A DNA stretch of 6,168 bases from ANME-2 cluster archaeon (GTDB taxonomy: Archaea > Halobacteriota > Methanosarcinia > Methanosarcinales > Methanocomedenaceae): positions 1-6,168 of the forward strand of contig JAMJFQ010000089.1 of NCBI GenBank assembly GCA_023544605.1, written 5' to 3'. Of the stretch, positions 1-6,168 are shown one piece after another. The notes beneath the pieces were generated by a model, which was not told where the DNA came from, made no database searches, and saw nothing but the letters and a program-made list of their open reading frames with translations. How positions within the stretch are numbered: the first letter of the stretch is position 1; every line of letters starts with the position of its first letter. The translations under genes and the position numbers were made by a program.

Positions 1-34
1 GTTTATATTTTGATGATTTTAGATTAATTTTAAA

Positions 35-202
35 TTAATAACGTCTTGATCCACTGTTCCTTTTTTCAGTTTTTCTTCGATCTCGGCAATCCTTACATCG
101 TTTTGGCTCGTCGTAGCCCTTCTCTTCAAAAAATTCTCGTTCTCCGCCCGTGAAAATGAACTCTTCGCCACAGTCACCGCATGTTAAAGTTATATCTTCC
201 AT
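35..202 (-). CDS. Small probable zinc-ribbon protein (55 aa)
   Basis: A complete 55-residue ORF runs leftward from ATG (200-202) to TAA (35-37). It holds two CxxC knuckles, CGDC at residues 8-11 and CKDC at 36-39. Between them lie the segments EEFIFTGGE and GYDEPKRC, and a basic tail with RDRRK follows. This order (CxxCG, F-x-F, G-E, F-F, K-G, P-x-R-C-x-x-C-R) matches my memory of the short 'probable zinc-ribbon' family (Pfam zf_Tbcl type) found in bacteria and archaea. The four cysteines should bind one Zn ion. The molecular role of the family is not known to me; nucleic-acid or protein binding is only a guess from the fold and the basic tail. A purine-rich ribosome-binding site precedes the start at good spacing. 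The gene is divergent from aspS and shows no functional link to it. It is more AT-rich than the genes to its right. Confidence 0.85.
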   Translation of the reverse strand: MEDITLTCGDCGEEFIFTGGEREFFEEKGYDEPKRCKDCRDRRKTEKRNSGSRRY

Positions 203-211
203 ACTAAATTT

Positions 212-216
212 TCCTT
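212..216 (-). promoter_or_regulatory. Ribosome-binding site of the zinc-ribbon gene
   Basis: On the minus strand the bases AAGGA lie 9 bases before the ATG at 202. This is a moderate Shine-Dalgarno match in an A-rich stretch, and it supports translation of a gene too short to be called on length alone. Confidence 0.5.
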
Positions 217-513
217 TTTATCTTTAATCAATATTTTGGCATTATCGATTGTTTATCGCAATGTACTGATAGAACAAACATTTCCTACCATATCTTACAA
301 AATTAAAAAGATTTGACAATTACAAAAAACAATGTATACTTTTTTCCAAATTCACATAAGCCAAAATACTAACATTGTAGGATTATCACATCTTATTAAT
401 AAAGCTACTGCTTCAAGCTATATACCCTTCTTGAAAACGGCCGTATTTGTACGTTTGATTCATTCATGTAATTGTCTCAATATTTTTTCATCCCCTCACA
501 GACCGCAGTTTAA

Positions 514-521
514 TTATATAA
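514..521 (+). promoter_or_regulatory. TATA box, probable aspS promoter
   Basis: The bases TTATATAA match the archaeal TATA-box consensus well and sit in a T/A-rich context. An initiation point about 25 bases downstream (near 542-546) would leave a leader of about 40 bases before the aspS ATG, enough to hold its ribosome-binding site. This is inferred from spacing and consensus only. Confidence 0.5.
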
Positions 522-574
522 TAAATACATCAAGGGACAACAGAACCAATACCTAAAATCTTGATCAATACAAA

Positions 575-580
575 AAGGTG
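575..580 (+). promoter_or_regulatory. Ribosome-binding site of aspS
   Basis: AAGGTG ends 5 bases before the ATG at 586 and pairs with the archaeal 16S rRNA 3' end (consensus GGAGGTGATC). An in-frame TGA at 562-564 with no start codon in between makes ATG 586 the only plausible start. Confidence 0.75.
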
Positions 581-585
581 CACAC

Positions 586-1893
586 ATGGAATTCAGACGA
601 ACCCACTACACATCACACGTCACCCCGGAATTGGACGGCAAGACCGTAAAACTTGCAGGCTGGGTCCACGAGATTCGCGACCTGGGCGGCATCATGTTCC
701 TTATATTGAGGGACCGCGAAGGAATGGCACAGCTAACCCTGTTCAAGAAGACCATAGACCCCCAGGTACTTGAAACCGCCAAGTCCCTGAGTCGCGAATC
801 AGTCATTCTCGTGGAAGGCTCGGTCAAACTGGAAGCCAAAGCTCCTGGCGGTTATGAACTGGTGCCCGCAAAGATTCAGCTGCTAAACCCTGCCCTGTCC
901 CCCCTGCCTATGGACACCACTGGTAAGGTGAACGCCGAACTGGATACCAGGCTGGACAACCGCTTCATGGACGTGCGCCGCCCCAGGGTCAATGCAGTGT
1001 TCCAGATACGGCACCAGATGCTGTCCGCAGTCAGAAACTTCCTGGAGCAAGAGGGATTCCTGGAGATCAACACCCCAAAAGTGGTGGCTACTGCCACTGA
1101 AGGCGGTACAGCCCTGTTCCCTATCACATATTTCGATACCGAAGCATTCCTGAACCAGAGTCCCCAGCTGTTCAAGCAGATAATGATGAGCGGCGGCCTG
1201 GACCGGGTATTTGAGATCGGCCCCATATTCAGGGCTGAGGAACATGATACAACAAGGCACCTGAACGAGGCTACCAGTATCGATATTGAAGCCAGTTTCC
1301 TTGACCATGAGGATGTAATGCAGTTACTGGAGAATCTCATCGTCCATGTCTATGAAAGTGTGGCTAAAAATTGCGCAAACAGTCTCAAGACCCTTGACAA
1401 AGAACTGGAGATTCCCAAAGTACCTTTCAAGCGCCTGACCTACGACGAGGCCATTGCTATCAACAACGAGCACTCAAAGGAATTACTGGAATGGGGCGAT
1501 GACCTTAGCACCAATGCAGAGAAAGTAATCGGCAAGGTCATTGGCGAGCATTACTTTATCAAAGACTGGCCCACCGAGATCAAACCGTACTATACCCAGC
1601 CGTATGAAGATAATCCCGAACTGACCAAGGCATTTGATATGATGCATCCGAGGATGGAACTGTCCTCCGGTGCCCAACGTATACATGACCACGACCTGCT
1701 GCGCCAGCGCATCCAGGACCAGGGGTTGAATCCTGACGGGTTCGAGTTCTATCTCAAGGCTTTCAGATACGGCATCCCGCCCCACTCTGGTTGGGGCCTG
1801 GGAGCAGAGAGACTGCTAATGACAATGCTGGATGTGGACAACATCAGGGACGTTGTGCTTTTCCCCAGGGACCGCAAAAGAGTATCACCATAA
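586..1893 (+). CDS. aspS: Aspartyl-tRNA synthetase, archaeal type, probably non-discriminating
   Basis: This class II synthetase activates aspartate with ATP in the cytoplasm and loads it on tRNA. At 435 residues it has the usual archaeal/eukaryotic length and lacks the large bacterial insertion domain. Residues 1-105 form the OB-fold anticodon-binding domain (GWVHEIRDLGG at 25-35). The catalytic domain follows with motif 1 (FLEINTP, 158-164, Pro164), the TATEGG loop near 168-174, motif 2 (FRAEEHDTTRHLNE, 215-228, Arg216) and motif 3 (GWGLGAERLL, 402-411, Arg409). His28 and Pro87 align, by eye, with Trp26 and Lys85 of the discriminating Thermococcus kodakarensis enzyme. His and Pro are the residues reported for non-discriminating enzymes, so this one probably also makes Asp-tRNA(Asn), which GatCAB would amidate. 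The reading frame is intact, ending in LFPRDRKRVSP, a typical family C-terminus. It appears to be transcribed alone from the TATA box at 514-521. Confidence 0.97.
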   Translation: MEFRRTHYTSHVTPELDGKTVKLAGWVHEIRDLGGIMFLILRDREGMAQLTLFKKTIDPQVLETAKSLSRESVILVEGSVKLEAKAPGGYELVPAKIQLLNPALSPLPMDTTGKVNAELDTRLDNRFMDVRRPRVNAVFQIRHQMLSAVRNFLEQEGFLEINTPKVVATATEGGTALFPITYFDTEAFLNQSPQLFKQIMMSGGLDRVFEIGPIFRAEEHDTTRHLNEATSIDIEASFLDHEDVMQLLENLIVHVYESVAKNCANSLKTLDKELEIPKVPFKRLTYDEAIAINNEHSKELLEWGDDLSTNAEKVIGKVIGEHYFIKDWPTEIKPYYTQPYEDNPELTKAFDMMHPRMELSSGAQRIHDHDLLRQRIQDQGLNPDGFEFYLKAFRYGIPPHSGWGLGAERLLMTMLDVDNIRDVVLFPRDRKRVSP

Positions 1894-1925
1894 ATACCAT
1901 CCATAATGAGCGGCCAAATCCCTGT

Positions 1926-1935
1926 AAATATATTA
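1926..1935 (+). promoter_or_regulatory. Candidate TATA box for the coiled-coil gene and smc
   Basis: AAATATATTA lies 69 bases before the GTG start at 2005. Initiation about 25 bases downstream would give a leader of roughly 45 bases, similar to the arrangement at aspS. It is flanked by the half sites GTAA and TTAC. The match is weaker than that at 514-521. Confidence 0.38.
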
Positions 1936-1993
1936 CCACAAATTATTTTAGTAACATAACGCACATAGTAAATTGGATATGAGGTCTATTTAA

Positions 1994-1997
1994 GAGG
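1994..1997 (+). promoter_or_regulatory. Ribosome-binding site of the coiled-coil gene
   Basis: GAGG, within the longer GAGGGGAT, is separated by 7 bases from GTG 2005. An in-frame TAA at 1969-1971 and the absence of ATG, GTG or TTG in between support this GTG as the true start. Confidence 0.7.
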
Positions 1998-2004
1998 GGA
2001 TTTT

Positions 2005-2571
2005 GTGCTAAACGAAAACAGGGATATTTTGGTTGAACGTCTTGAACAGAAATTGGTGGATAAGGAGCGACAGATCAATGAACTGAACGACTCCCTCAAG
2101 GAATCCATCATACTGGAACTACGGGAAGGTATGAAAGAAGACCTTGACTTTGATAAAAGGATATCTGCACTGGAAACGAAGATCAAGGACATGGGTCTAT
2201 CTTATGATGGTGTGATGAAAGAACTGCTTGACCAAAAAACCGTAATCCGGGACCTGAAAGTAAAGTACCTGAAAAACGACATTGGAACACAGGCTCAACC
2301 AGTTGGTCACTCTGATAAACCCAAGACATTGGAGGACTGGCATAGCAACAAGCAAGAAAGCCAAGAACCCACCATCCCAGAGGAACAAAAATCTCAGTTT
2401 ATTATTGCTGAGAGTGAAGACACCCGTGTTCCTGAAAAAGATGAGGCAAAAGAAAAAAAGCAAAATGATATTATCATAGCGGACACAACAGCATCAAGCT
2501 CCTCCAAAAAAGGCGAAATTATTGTTGAGGCCAGGGAAGATGAGGATGTTGTTATCGAATACAAGAAGTAG
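2005..2571 (+). CDS. Coiled-coil protein with acidic disordered tail, upstream of smc (188 aa)
   Basis: I do not recognise this protein. It starts at GTG behind a clear ribosome-binding site. Residues 5-45 and 46-92 are strongly helical and charged, with hydrophobic residues at heptad-like spacing (Leu9, Leu13, Leu17, Ile24, Leu27, Leu31; then Ile53, Leu56, Ile60, Met63), so two coiled-coil helices are likely, perhaps broken around Gly42 or Gly64. From about residue 95 the chain is polar, rich in Glu, Lys, Gln and Ser, and probably disordered, with a run of four serines at 164-167. Within it are short beta-branched clusters beside acidic residues: FIIAES (132-137), IIIADT (156-161), EIIVEA (171-176) and VVIEY (182-186). 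There is no signal peptide, membrane segment or cysteine, so it is probably cytoplasmic. It lies 56 bases before smc on the same strand and is probably cotranscribed, which suggests but does not show a role with SMC. Codon use resembles its neighbours. Confidence 0.85.
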   Translation: MLNENRDILVERLEQKLVDKERQINELNDSLKESIILELREGMKEDLDFDKRISALETKIKDMGLSYDGVMKELLDQKTVIRDLKVKYLKNDIGTQAQPVGHSDKPKTLEDWHSNKQESQEPTIPEEQKSQFIIAESEDTRVPEKDEAKEKKQNDIIIADTTASSSSKKGEIIVEAREDEDVVIEYKK

Positions 2572-2617
2572 CATTGTTGTAACCAAAAAACATCATACGA
2601 TAGCATAAATGCATCAT

Positions 2618-2622
2618 GAGGT
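2618..2622 (+). promoter_or_regulatory. Ribosome-binding site of smc
   Basis: GAGGT ends 5 bases before GTG 2628. A TAG stop (2625-2627) lies directly before that GTG in the same frame, and the conserved SMC N-terminus starts at residue 3, so the GTG start is well fixed. Confidence 0.8.
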
Positions 2623-2627
2623 ATTAG

Positions 2628-5600
2628 GTGCATATAAAAGAAATCGAATTCCAGAACTTCAAGTCTTTTGGAAGGAAAATAAAGATTCCTTTCTTTGATG
2701 GTTTTACCACCATCTCAGGACCCAATGGCAGCGGCAAATCCAATATCGTGGATGGTATACTGTTCTGTCTCGGTCTTTCCAGTTCCAGGACACTGCGTGC
2801 TGAAAAACTCACTGACCTTATCTACAACGGGGACGGGAAGAAGAAGCCAGATTATGCCCAGGTCACTATACGCTTTGACAACTCGGACCGTGAGATGCCG
2901 GTGGATTCTGACGAGGTAGTAGTGTCAAGGAAAGTACGCCAGACCGATGCGGGATATTACAGTTATTATTATTTCAATGATAAAGCGGCAAGTCTAACCG
3001 AAATTCATAACATCCTTGCCAAGGCACGGATCACTCCTGAAGGTTATAATGTGGTAATGCAGGGTGATGTTTCCAACATCACCCAGATGACAGCAAATGA
3101 GCGGCGCAAGATCATCGATGAGATAGCAGGTGTATCAGAATTCGATAACAAGAAAGACCGCGCCATGAGTGAACTGGATATTGTCAGGGAGCGTATCGAA
3201 CGGGTGGATATCATTTTGGCAGAGGTCGATGCCCAACTTGATAAACTGCAGCGTGAGCGGGACCAGGCACTGAAATACCAAAGTTTGCAGGAAGAGAAAT
3301 TACGGTTTGAGGGGTACGTACTGCTCTCCAAATTCAAGGATGCGCAAAAGGAATTCGAGAAAATAGTTGAAGAGATCAGTTCACGGCTTGAGGGTGAGAG
3401 CGAACTGGAGGTATTGCTGCAGGAAAAACAGGCAAAGATGACCGAACTGGAATCTGCACTTAAGGACCTCAATACGCAGATAACCAGCATGGGCGAGGAT
3501 GAGCAGATAGCAATAAAACGGCAGATAGAGGAGATAAAAGGTGAAAGCGCCCTCAGCCAGAATACCATCACGCTCACAGAATCAGAGATATCTGACATGG
3601 ATACCCAGCGCAGGAAAGGGCTCATCGAGATCGATGGTATCAAGGAGAAGATGGCCGAACTCTCATCGAAGATAGAGGAAGAGAACAATCGCAAGCTTGG
3701 TATTGCCAGCGAGAGAGAGGACCAGCACACCCAACTGCTGATACTGCGCAGTAAGATAGCAGAAGTGGATTCCCGTTTTGTCCAGACCAGGGATGAACTG
3801 TCACAGGTGAAAAATGACCTTGAAGAGGCCCGCAACCGCAAGAATGAAATGATGCGCCAGGAAGACCGCCTGCTGGATGCGATGAGGCGGCGCAGTGCAG
3901 AGCTCAAGGATATCGAGGAAGAGATCGAAGATTCTAAACGGAAGATCAAGTCTGCTGATGATGACAGGGAAGATGTTCAGCAGGAGATAGAAGGGCTGAA
4001 CAAGCAGATGGCCGAACTCTCAGGTGATATGGATGATCTTGAATCCAACCGTGCACAGCTCAAAAGCGTGCAAAAGGACCTGGATGATACCTTGAGGGGA
4101 TTGCAGCAGGAATACATGACCGCTGAAGCCAGGATAAGGGCTGCTAAAGAAGTATCCAGGTACAGCAATGCAGTGGAGAAAGTACTAAAGGCAAAGGATA
4201 TGAGGGAGTTGCCCGGCATCTACGGTACCATTGCCCAGCTGGGTAAGGTGGACCAGGAATATGCCATTGCACTGGAAGTGGCAGCGGGCGGTCGTATGCA
4301 GGGCATTGTGGTAGATACTGATGAAGATGCATCCCGCGCTATATCGTTCCTCAAGCGCCAGCATGGTGGCAGGGCCACGTTCCTGCCGTTGAACAAGATG
4401 GAAATTGCTTCAGGTTTTCGTGATGTGTCCAATATGCCGGGCGTAATAGGTTATGCCATTAATCTGGTGGATTATGATTCAAAGTACGAACCCGCGTTCA
4501 ATTATGTATTCAGGGACACCATTGTGGTGGAAGACCTGGACACTGCAAGGCGGCTGATGGGCGGACTTCGTATGGTAACCCTGGAGGGAGAAGTGGTCGA
4601 GAAAAGCGGTGCCATGACCGGAGGCAGCCGCGGTCGCAGTGGCGTGTCCTTTGCAGCAACTGAAGAAGATAAGATCACCAAACTGGCCGAACAGATCACT
4701 GAATATGAATCAAGGCGCAGTGCCGCCATAACCAAACTGGACAGTGTAGAGGGTCACATCGCTTCGGTCCAGACAGAGATGCGGGAGCTGGAAACCGGGA
4801 TTGCCAAAAAACAGATGGCTATAGAAGAGATCAACAGCCGCGGTGAGAGACTTACTGCCTTGATCACCGAGAAAGAAGCAGAACGGGCAGAGATCGAGGC
4901 CGGACGTGCACAACTACGCGGGGAGATGGAAGGCATTGAGGACGGCAAGCAGACAGCTGAGCAGGAGATTGCACAACTTGCTGATAAGGCCGGAGGGCTG
5001 GAAGAACAGCTAAAAGGTTCAAAAGTGCCTGAACTCAGCGAGCAGGCGCAGCGGATAGAGGACGAGATACGCAGGCTGGAGAACCGCACCCGGGATATTG
5101 AGGTTAACATTAACAACCTTGAGACTGAATCCAAATTCGCATCCAATAAAACTGAAGAGATAAAGGTACGGCTTGCTGAACTGGACGGCAGGAAAGAGGA
5201 ACTACGTGATAAGATCAACGAACTGCGCACTAAGATCGATGAACTGGAATTATCTCTTGAGGACAAGTTAAAACGCGAGCATGAACTGGATGTTGAACTG
5301 GCAGATATGCGCAAACGACGTGAAGACCTGCAAATGGAATTCAGTGCATGGCAGAAACAGTTAGAGGAGGTCAAGGTCAGGCTGGAGAATTCCCGCCGCC
5401 AGATGATTGCGTTAAACGCTACCCGGGACACCCTTGCAGAACAGATAAAGGAGTTCAGGTCTGAACTGGATGAGCGTGGTGTGGAACTGACCGATGATGT
5501 GCCCACACTGGAGGAAGTGCAGACCCGTATAGCGTCTATTGTTCGGGCTATGACCAAACTGGAACCTGTGAATATGCGTGCCATTGACGAATATGAAGAG

Positions 5601-6149
5601 GTTGAGCGGCGCAGCATTGACTTGAAGGAGCGCAGGGATATCCTGAACCATGAACTTGAGGAAATCCTGGAGCGTATCCACAGGTACGAGCAGATGAAGA
5701 AACAGGCGTTCATGGAATGTTTTGACGGTATTAACGAACATTTCAAGGTTATCTTCCCTGAACTTTCGGACGGACCCGGGGAACTGATACTGGAGAATGA
5801 GGAGGACCCATTTGCCGGCGGTCTTACTATGAAGGTCCAGCCAAAGGATAAGACCCTGCAGCGCATGGAGTCCCGGTCAGGCGGGGAGAAGAGTTTGATC
5901 TCAATGACACTGCTGTTTTCGATCCAGCAGTACCGTCCAGCACCATTCTATGCGTTCGATGAGGTTGACATGAACCTTGATGGTGCGAATGCAGAAAAGA
6001 TGGCAAAACGTATCAAGGAGTCATCTAAAACTGCACAGTTCATTGTAGTGAGCCTGCGAAAACCCATGGTACAGGCAGCTGAGCGGACCATTGGGGTTAC
6101 CATGCAGGATAATGATATTACCAGCATCACCGGGGTCAAACTCAATTAA
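2628..6149 (+). CDS. smc: Chromosome segregation ATPase SMC (1173 aa)
   Basis: SMC dimers, with the kleisin ScpA and with ScpB, form the prokaryotic condensin that folds and helps segregate chromosomes by ATP-driven DNA loop extrusion. All parts are present. The N-terminal head (about 1-165) has IKEIEFQNFKSF, Walker A GPNGSGKS (31-38), Arg57 at the place of the R-loop arginine finger, and Q-loop Gln145 in MQGDVSNI. A long coiled-coil arm runs to about 525. The hinge spans about 528-672, with glycine pairs at 554-555 and 580-581 and GAMTGG at its end (661-666). The second arm follows. The C-terminal head includes PVNMRAI (980-986), the signature SRSGGEKS (1082-1089), Walker B FYAFDEVD (1107-1114, Asp1111, Glu1112), the D-loop after it, and a typical end (SLRKPM, TIGVTM). 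Length is normal and the frame is unbroken. The residue before SGG in the signature is Arg, where Leu or Met is usual. scpA often follows smc; only 19 bases remain here, so its presence cannot be judged. The gene is probably cotranscribed with the upstream coiled-coil gene. Confidence 0.98.
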   Translation: MHIKEIEFQNFKSFGRKIKIPFFDGFTTISGPNGSGKSNIVDGILFCLGLSSSRTLRAEKLTDLIYNGDGKKKPDYAQVTIRFDNSDREMPVDSDEVVVSRKVRQTDAGYYSYYYFNDKAASLTEIHNILAKARITPEGYNVVMQGDVSNITQMTANERRKIIDEIAGVSEFDNKKDRAMSELDIVRERIERVDIILAEVDAQLDKLQRERDQALKYQSLQEEKLRFEGYVLLSKFKDAQKEFEKIVEEISSRLEGESELEVLLQEKQAKMTELESALKDLNTQITSMGEDEQIAIKRQIEEIKGESALSQNTITLTESEISDMDTQRRKGLIEIDGIKEKMAELSSKIEEENNRKLGIASEREDQHTQLLILRSKIAEVDSRFVQTRDELSQVKNDLEEARNRKNEMMRQEDRLLDAMRRRSAELKDIEEEIEDSKRKIKSADDDREDVQQEIEGLNKQMAELSGDMDDLESNRAQLKSVQKDLDDTLRGLQQEYMTAEARIRAAKEVSRYSNAVEKVLKAKDMRELPGIYGTIAQLGKVDQEYAIALEVAAGGRMQGIVVDTDEDASRAISFLKRQHGGRATFLPLNKMEIASGFRDVSNMPGVIGYAINLVDYDSKYEPAFNYVFRDTIVVEDLDTARRLMGGLRMVTLEGEVVEKSGAMTGGSRGRSGVSFAATEEDKITKLAEQITEYESRRSAAITKLDSVEGHIASVQTEMRELETGIAKKQMAIEEINSRGERLTALITEKEAERAEIEAGRAQLRGEMEGIEDGKQTAEQEIAQLADKAGGLEEQLKGSKVPELSEQAQRIEDEIRRLENRTRDIEVNINNLETESKFASNKTEEIKVRLAELDGRKEELRDKINELRTKIDELELSLEDKLKREHELDVELADMRKRREDLQMEFSAWQKQLEEVKVRLENSRRQMIALNATRDTLAEQIKEFRSELDERGVELTDDVPTLEEVQTRIASIVRAMTKLEPVNMRAIDEYEEVERRSIDLKERRDILNHELEEILERIHRYEQMKKQAFMECFDGINEHFKVIFPELSDGPGELILENEEDPFAGGLTMKVQPKDKTLQRMESRSGGEKSLISMTLLFSIQQYRPAPFYAFDEVDMNLDGANAEKMAKRIKESSKTAQFIVVSLRKPMVQAAERTIGVTMQDNDITSITGVKLN

Positions 6150-6168
6150 CAATAATGCATTAAGCACA

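Larger units (their letters stand above)
203..585. other. Divergent AT-rich intergenic region
   Basis: These 383 bases separate the leftward zinc-ribbon gene from aspS. The stretch is clearly richer in A and T than the flanking aspS gene. It holds the aspS TATA box and ribosome-binding site near its right end. It also holds two TTATCG copies 11 bases apart (242-247, 253-258), a 10-base AT palindrome at 393-402, and a weak inverted repeat, TTCAAG at 412-417 against CTTGAA at 430-435, with a TATATA (419-424) in its loop that could be a second, distal promoter. A 74-codon open frame at 332-556 has no ribosome-binding site, an unlikely composition, and overlaps the promoter, so I do not call it a gene. 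I saw no clean TATA box for the leftward gene and no tRNA or other RNA gene. Confidence 0.7.
1894..2004. other. Intergenic region between aspS and the coiled-coil gene
   Basis: This stretch of 111 bases is AT-rich and holds a candidate TATA box and a ribosome-binding site for the next gene. No hairpin terminator is visible. A T-rich patch near 1943-1950 is the only weak candidate for an archaeal stop signal after aspS. Confidence 0.6.

Noticed and set aside
393..402. Perfect 10-base palindrome TTATTAATAA
   Set aside because: It is made only of A and T within AT-rich DNA, does not extend further, and is likely chance.
332..556. Open frame of 74 codons on the plus strand before aspS
   Set aside because: It has no Shine-Dalgarno site, lies in AT-rich intergenic sequence, overlaps the probable aspS TATA box, and its translation shows no domain or protein-like pattern.
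876..1340. Overlapping antisense open frames within aspS (876-1340 and 883-1308)
   Set aside because: They lie opposite the conserved AspRS catalytic domain, have no ribosome-binding site that I could see, and encode nothing recognisable.
2572..2627. Possible separate smc promoter (ATAAATG region near 2605-2611) and CATCAT repeats at 2591-2596 and 2612-2617
   Set aside because: The TATA-like bases are only about 20 bases before the GTG, too close for a leader that includes the ribosome-binding site. The CATCAT copies are short and probably chance.
3044..3949. Long antisense open frame (301 codons) within smc
   Set aside because: It is a by-product of the Glu/Lys/Asp-rich coiled-coil coding strand. 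Its translation is a serine-rich string without domain features, and the sense frame is a clear SMC arm.
4754..5866. Long antisense open frame (370 codons) within smc
   Set aside because: This has the same cause as the other antisense frame: serine/arginine/isoleucine-rich translation opposite the second coiled-coil arm, with no independent evidence for a gene.
6150..6168. Start of a downstream scpA-like gene
   Set aside because: Only 19 bases follow smc. The ATG at 6156 is followed by a stop two codons later, so nothing can be called.

Overview
The window looks like a piece of a euryarchaeal chromosome, most probably from the Methanosarcinales and their methane-oxidising relatives (ANME-2/Methanoperedens-like). 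The evidence is an archaeal-type aspartyl-tRNA synthetase of 435 residues without bacterial insertions, an SMC protein whose C-terminal head reads like those of Methanosarcina-type archaea, AT-rich TATA-like promoters about 70 bases ahead of genes, and purine-rich Shine-Dalgarno sites. The placement below archaea is an inference from remembered family sequences, not from a search.

Layout: (1) 35-202, minus strand, a 55-residue probable zinc-ribbon protein with two CxxC knuckles, below usual ORF length cut-offs. (2) 203-585, a long AT-rich divergent intergenic region holding a good TATA box for the rightward gene. (3) 586-1893, plus strand, aspS. Its two tRNA-specificity positions are His and Pro, the pattern of the non-discriminating enzyme. 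(4) 1894-2004, an intergenic region with a candidate TATA box. (5) 2005-2571, plus strand, an unrecognised 188-residue protein with a coiled-coil N-half and an acidic, low-complexity C-half that carries repeated beta-branched tripeptides. (6) 2628-6149, plus strand, a complete smc gene; 19 bases follow it.

The coiled-coil gene and smc lie 56 bases apart on one strand. Both start with GTG behind a clear Shine-Dalgarno site, and no convincing promoter lies between them, so they are probably one transcript. The small protein is therefore a candidate partner or regulator of SMC, although nothing in its sequence proves that. aspS is probably transcribed separately from its own promoter.

No mobile element, CRISPR array, RNA gene or broken gene was found. 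Most of the window is ordinary chromosomal housekeeping. The points most worth following are the small gene upstream of smc, its motif-bearing tail, and the predicted non-discriminating AspRS.
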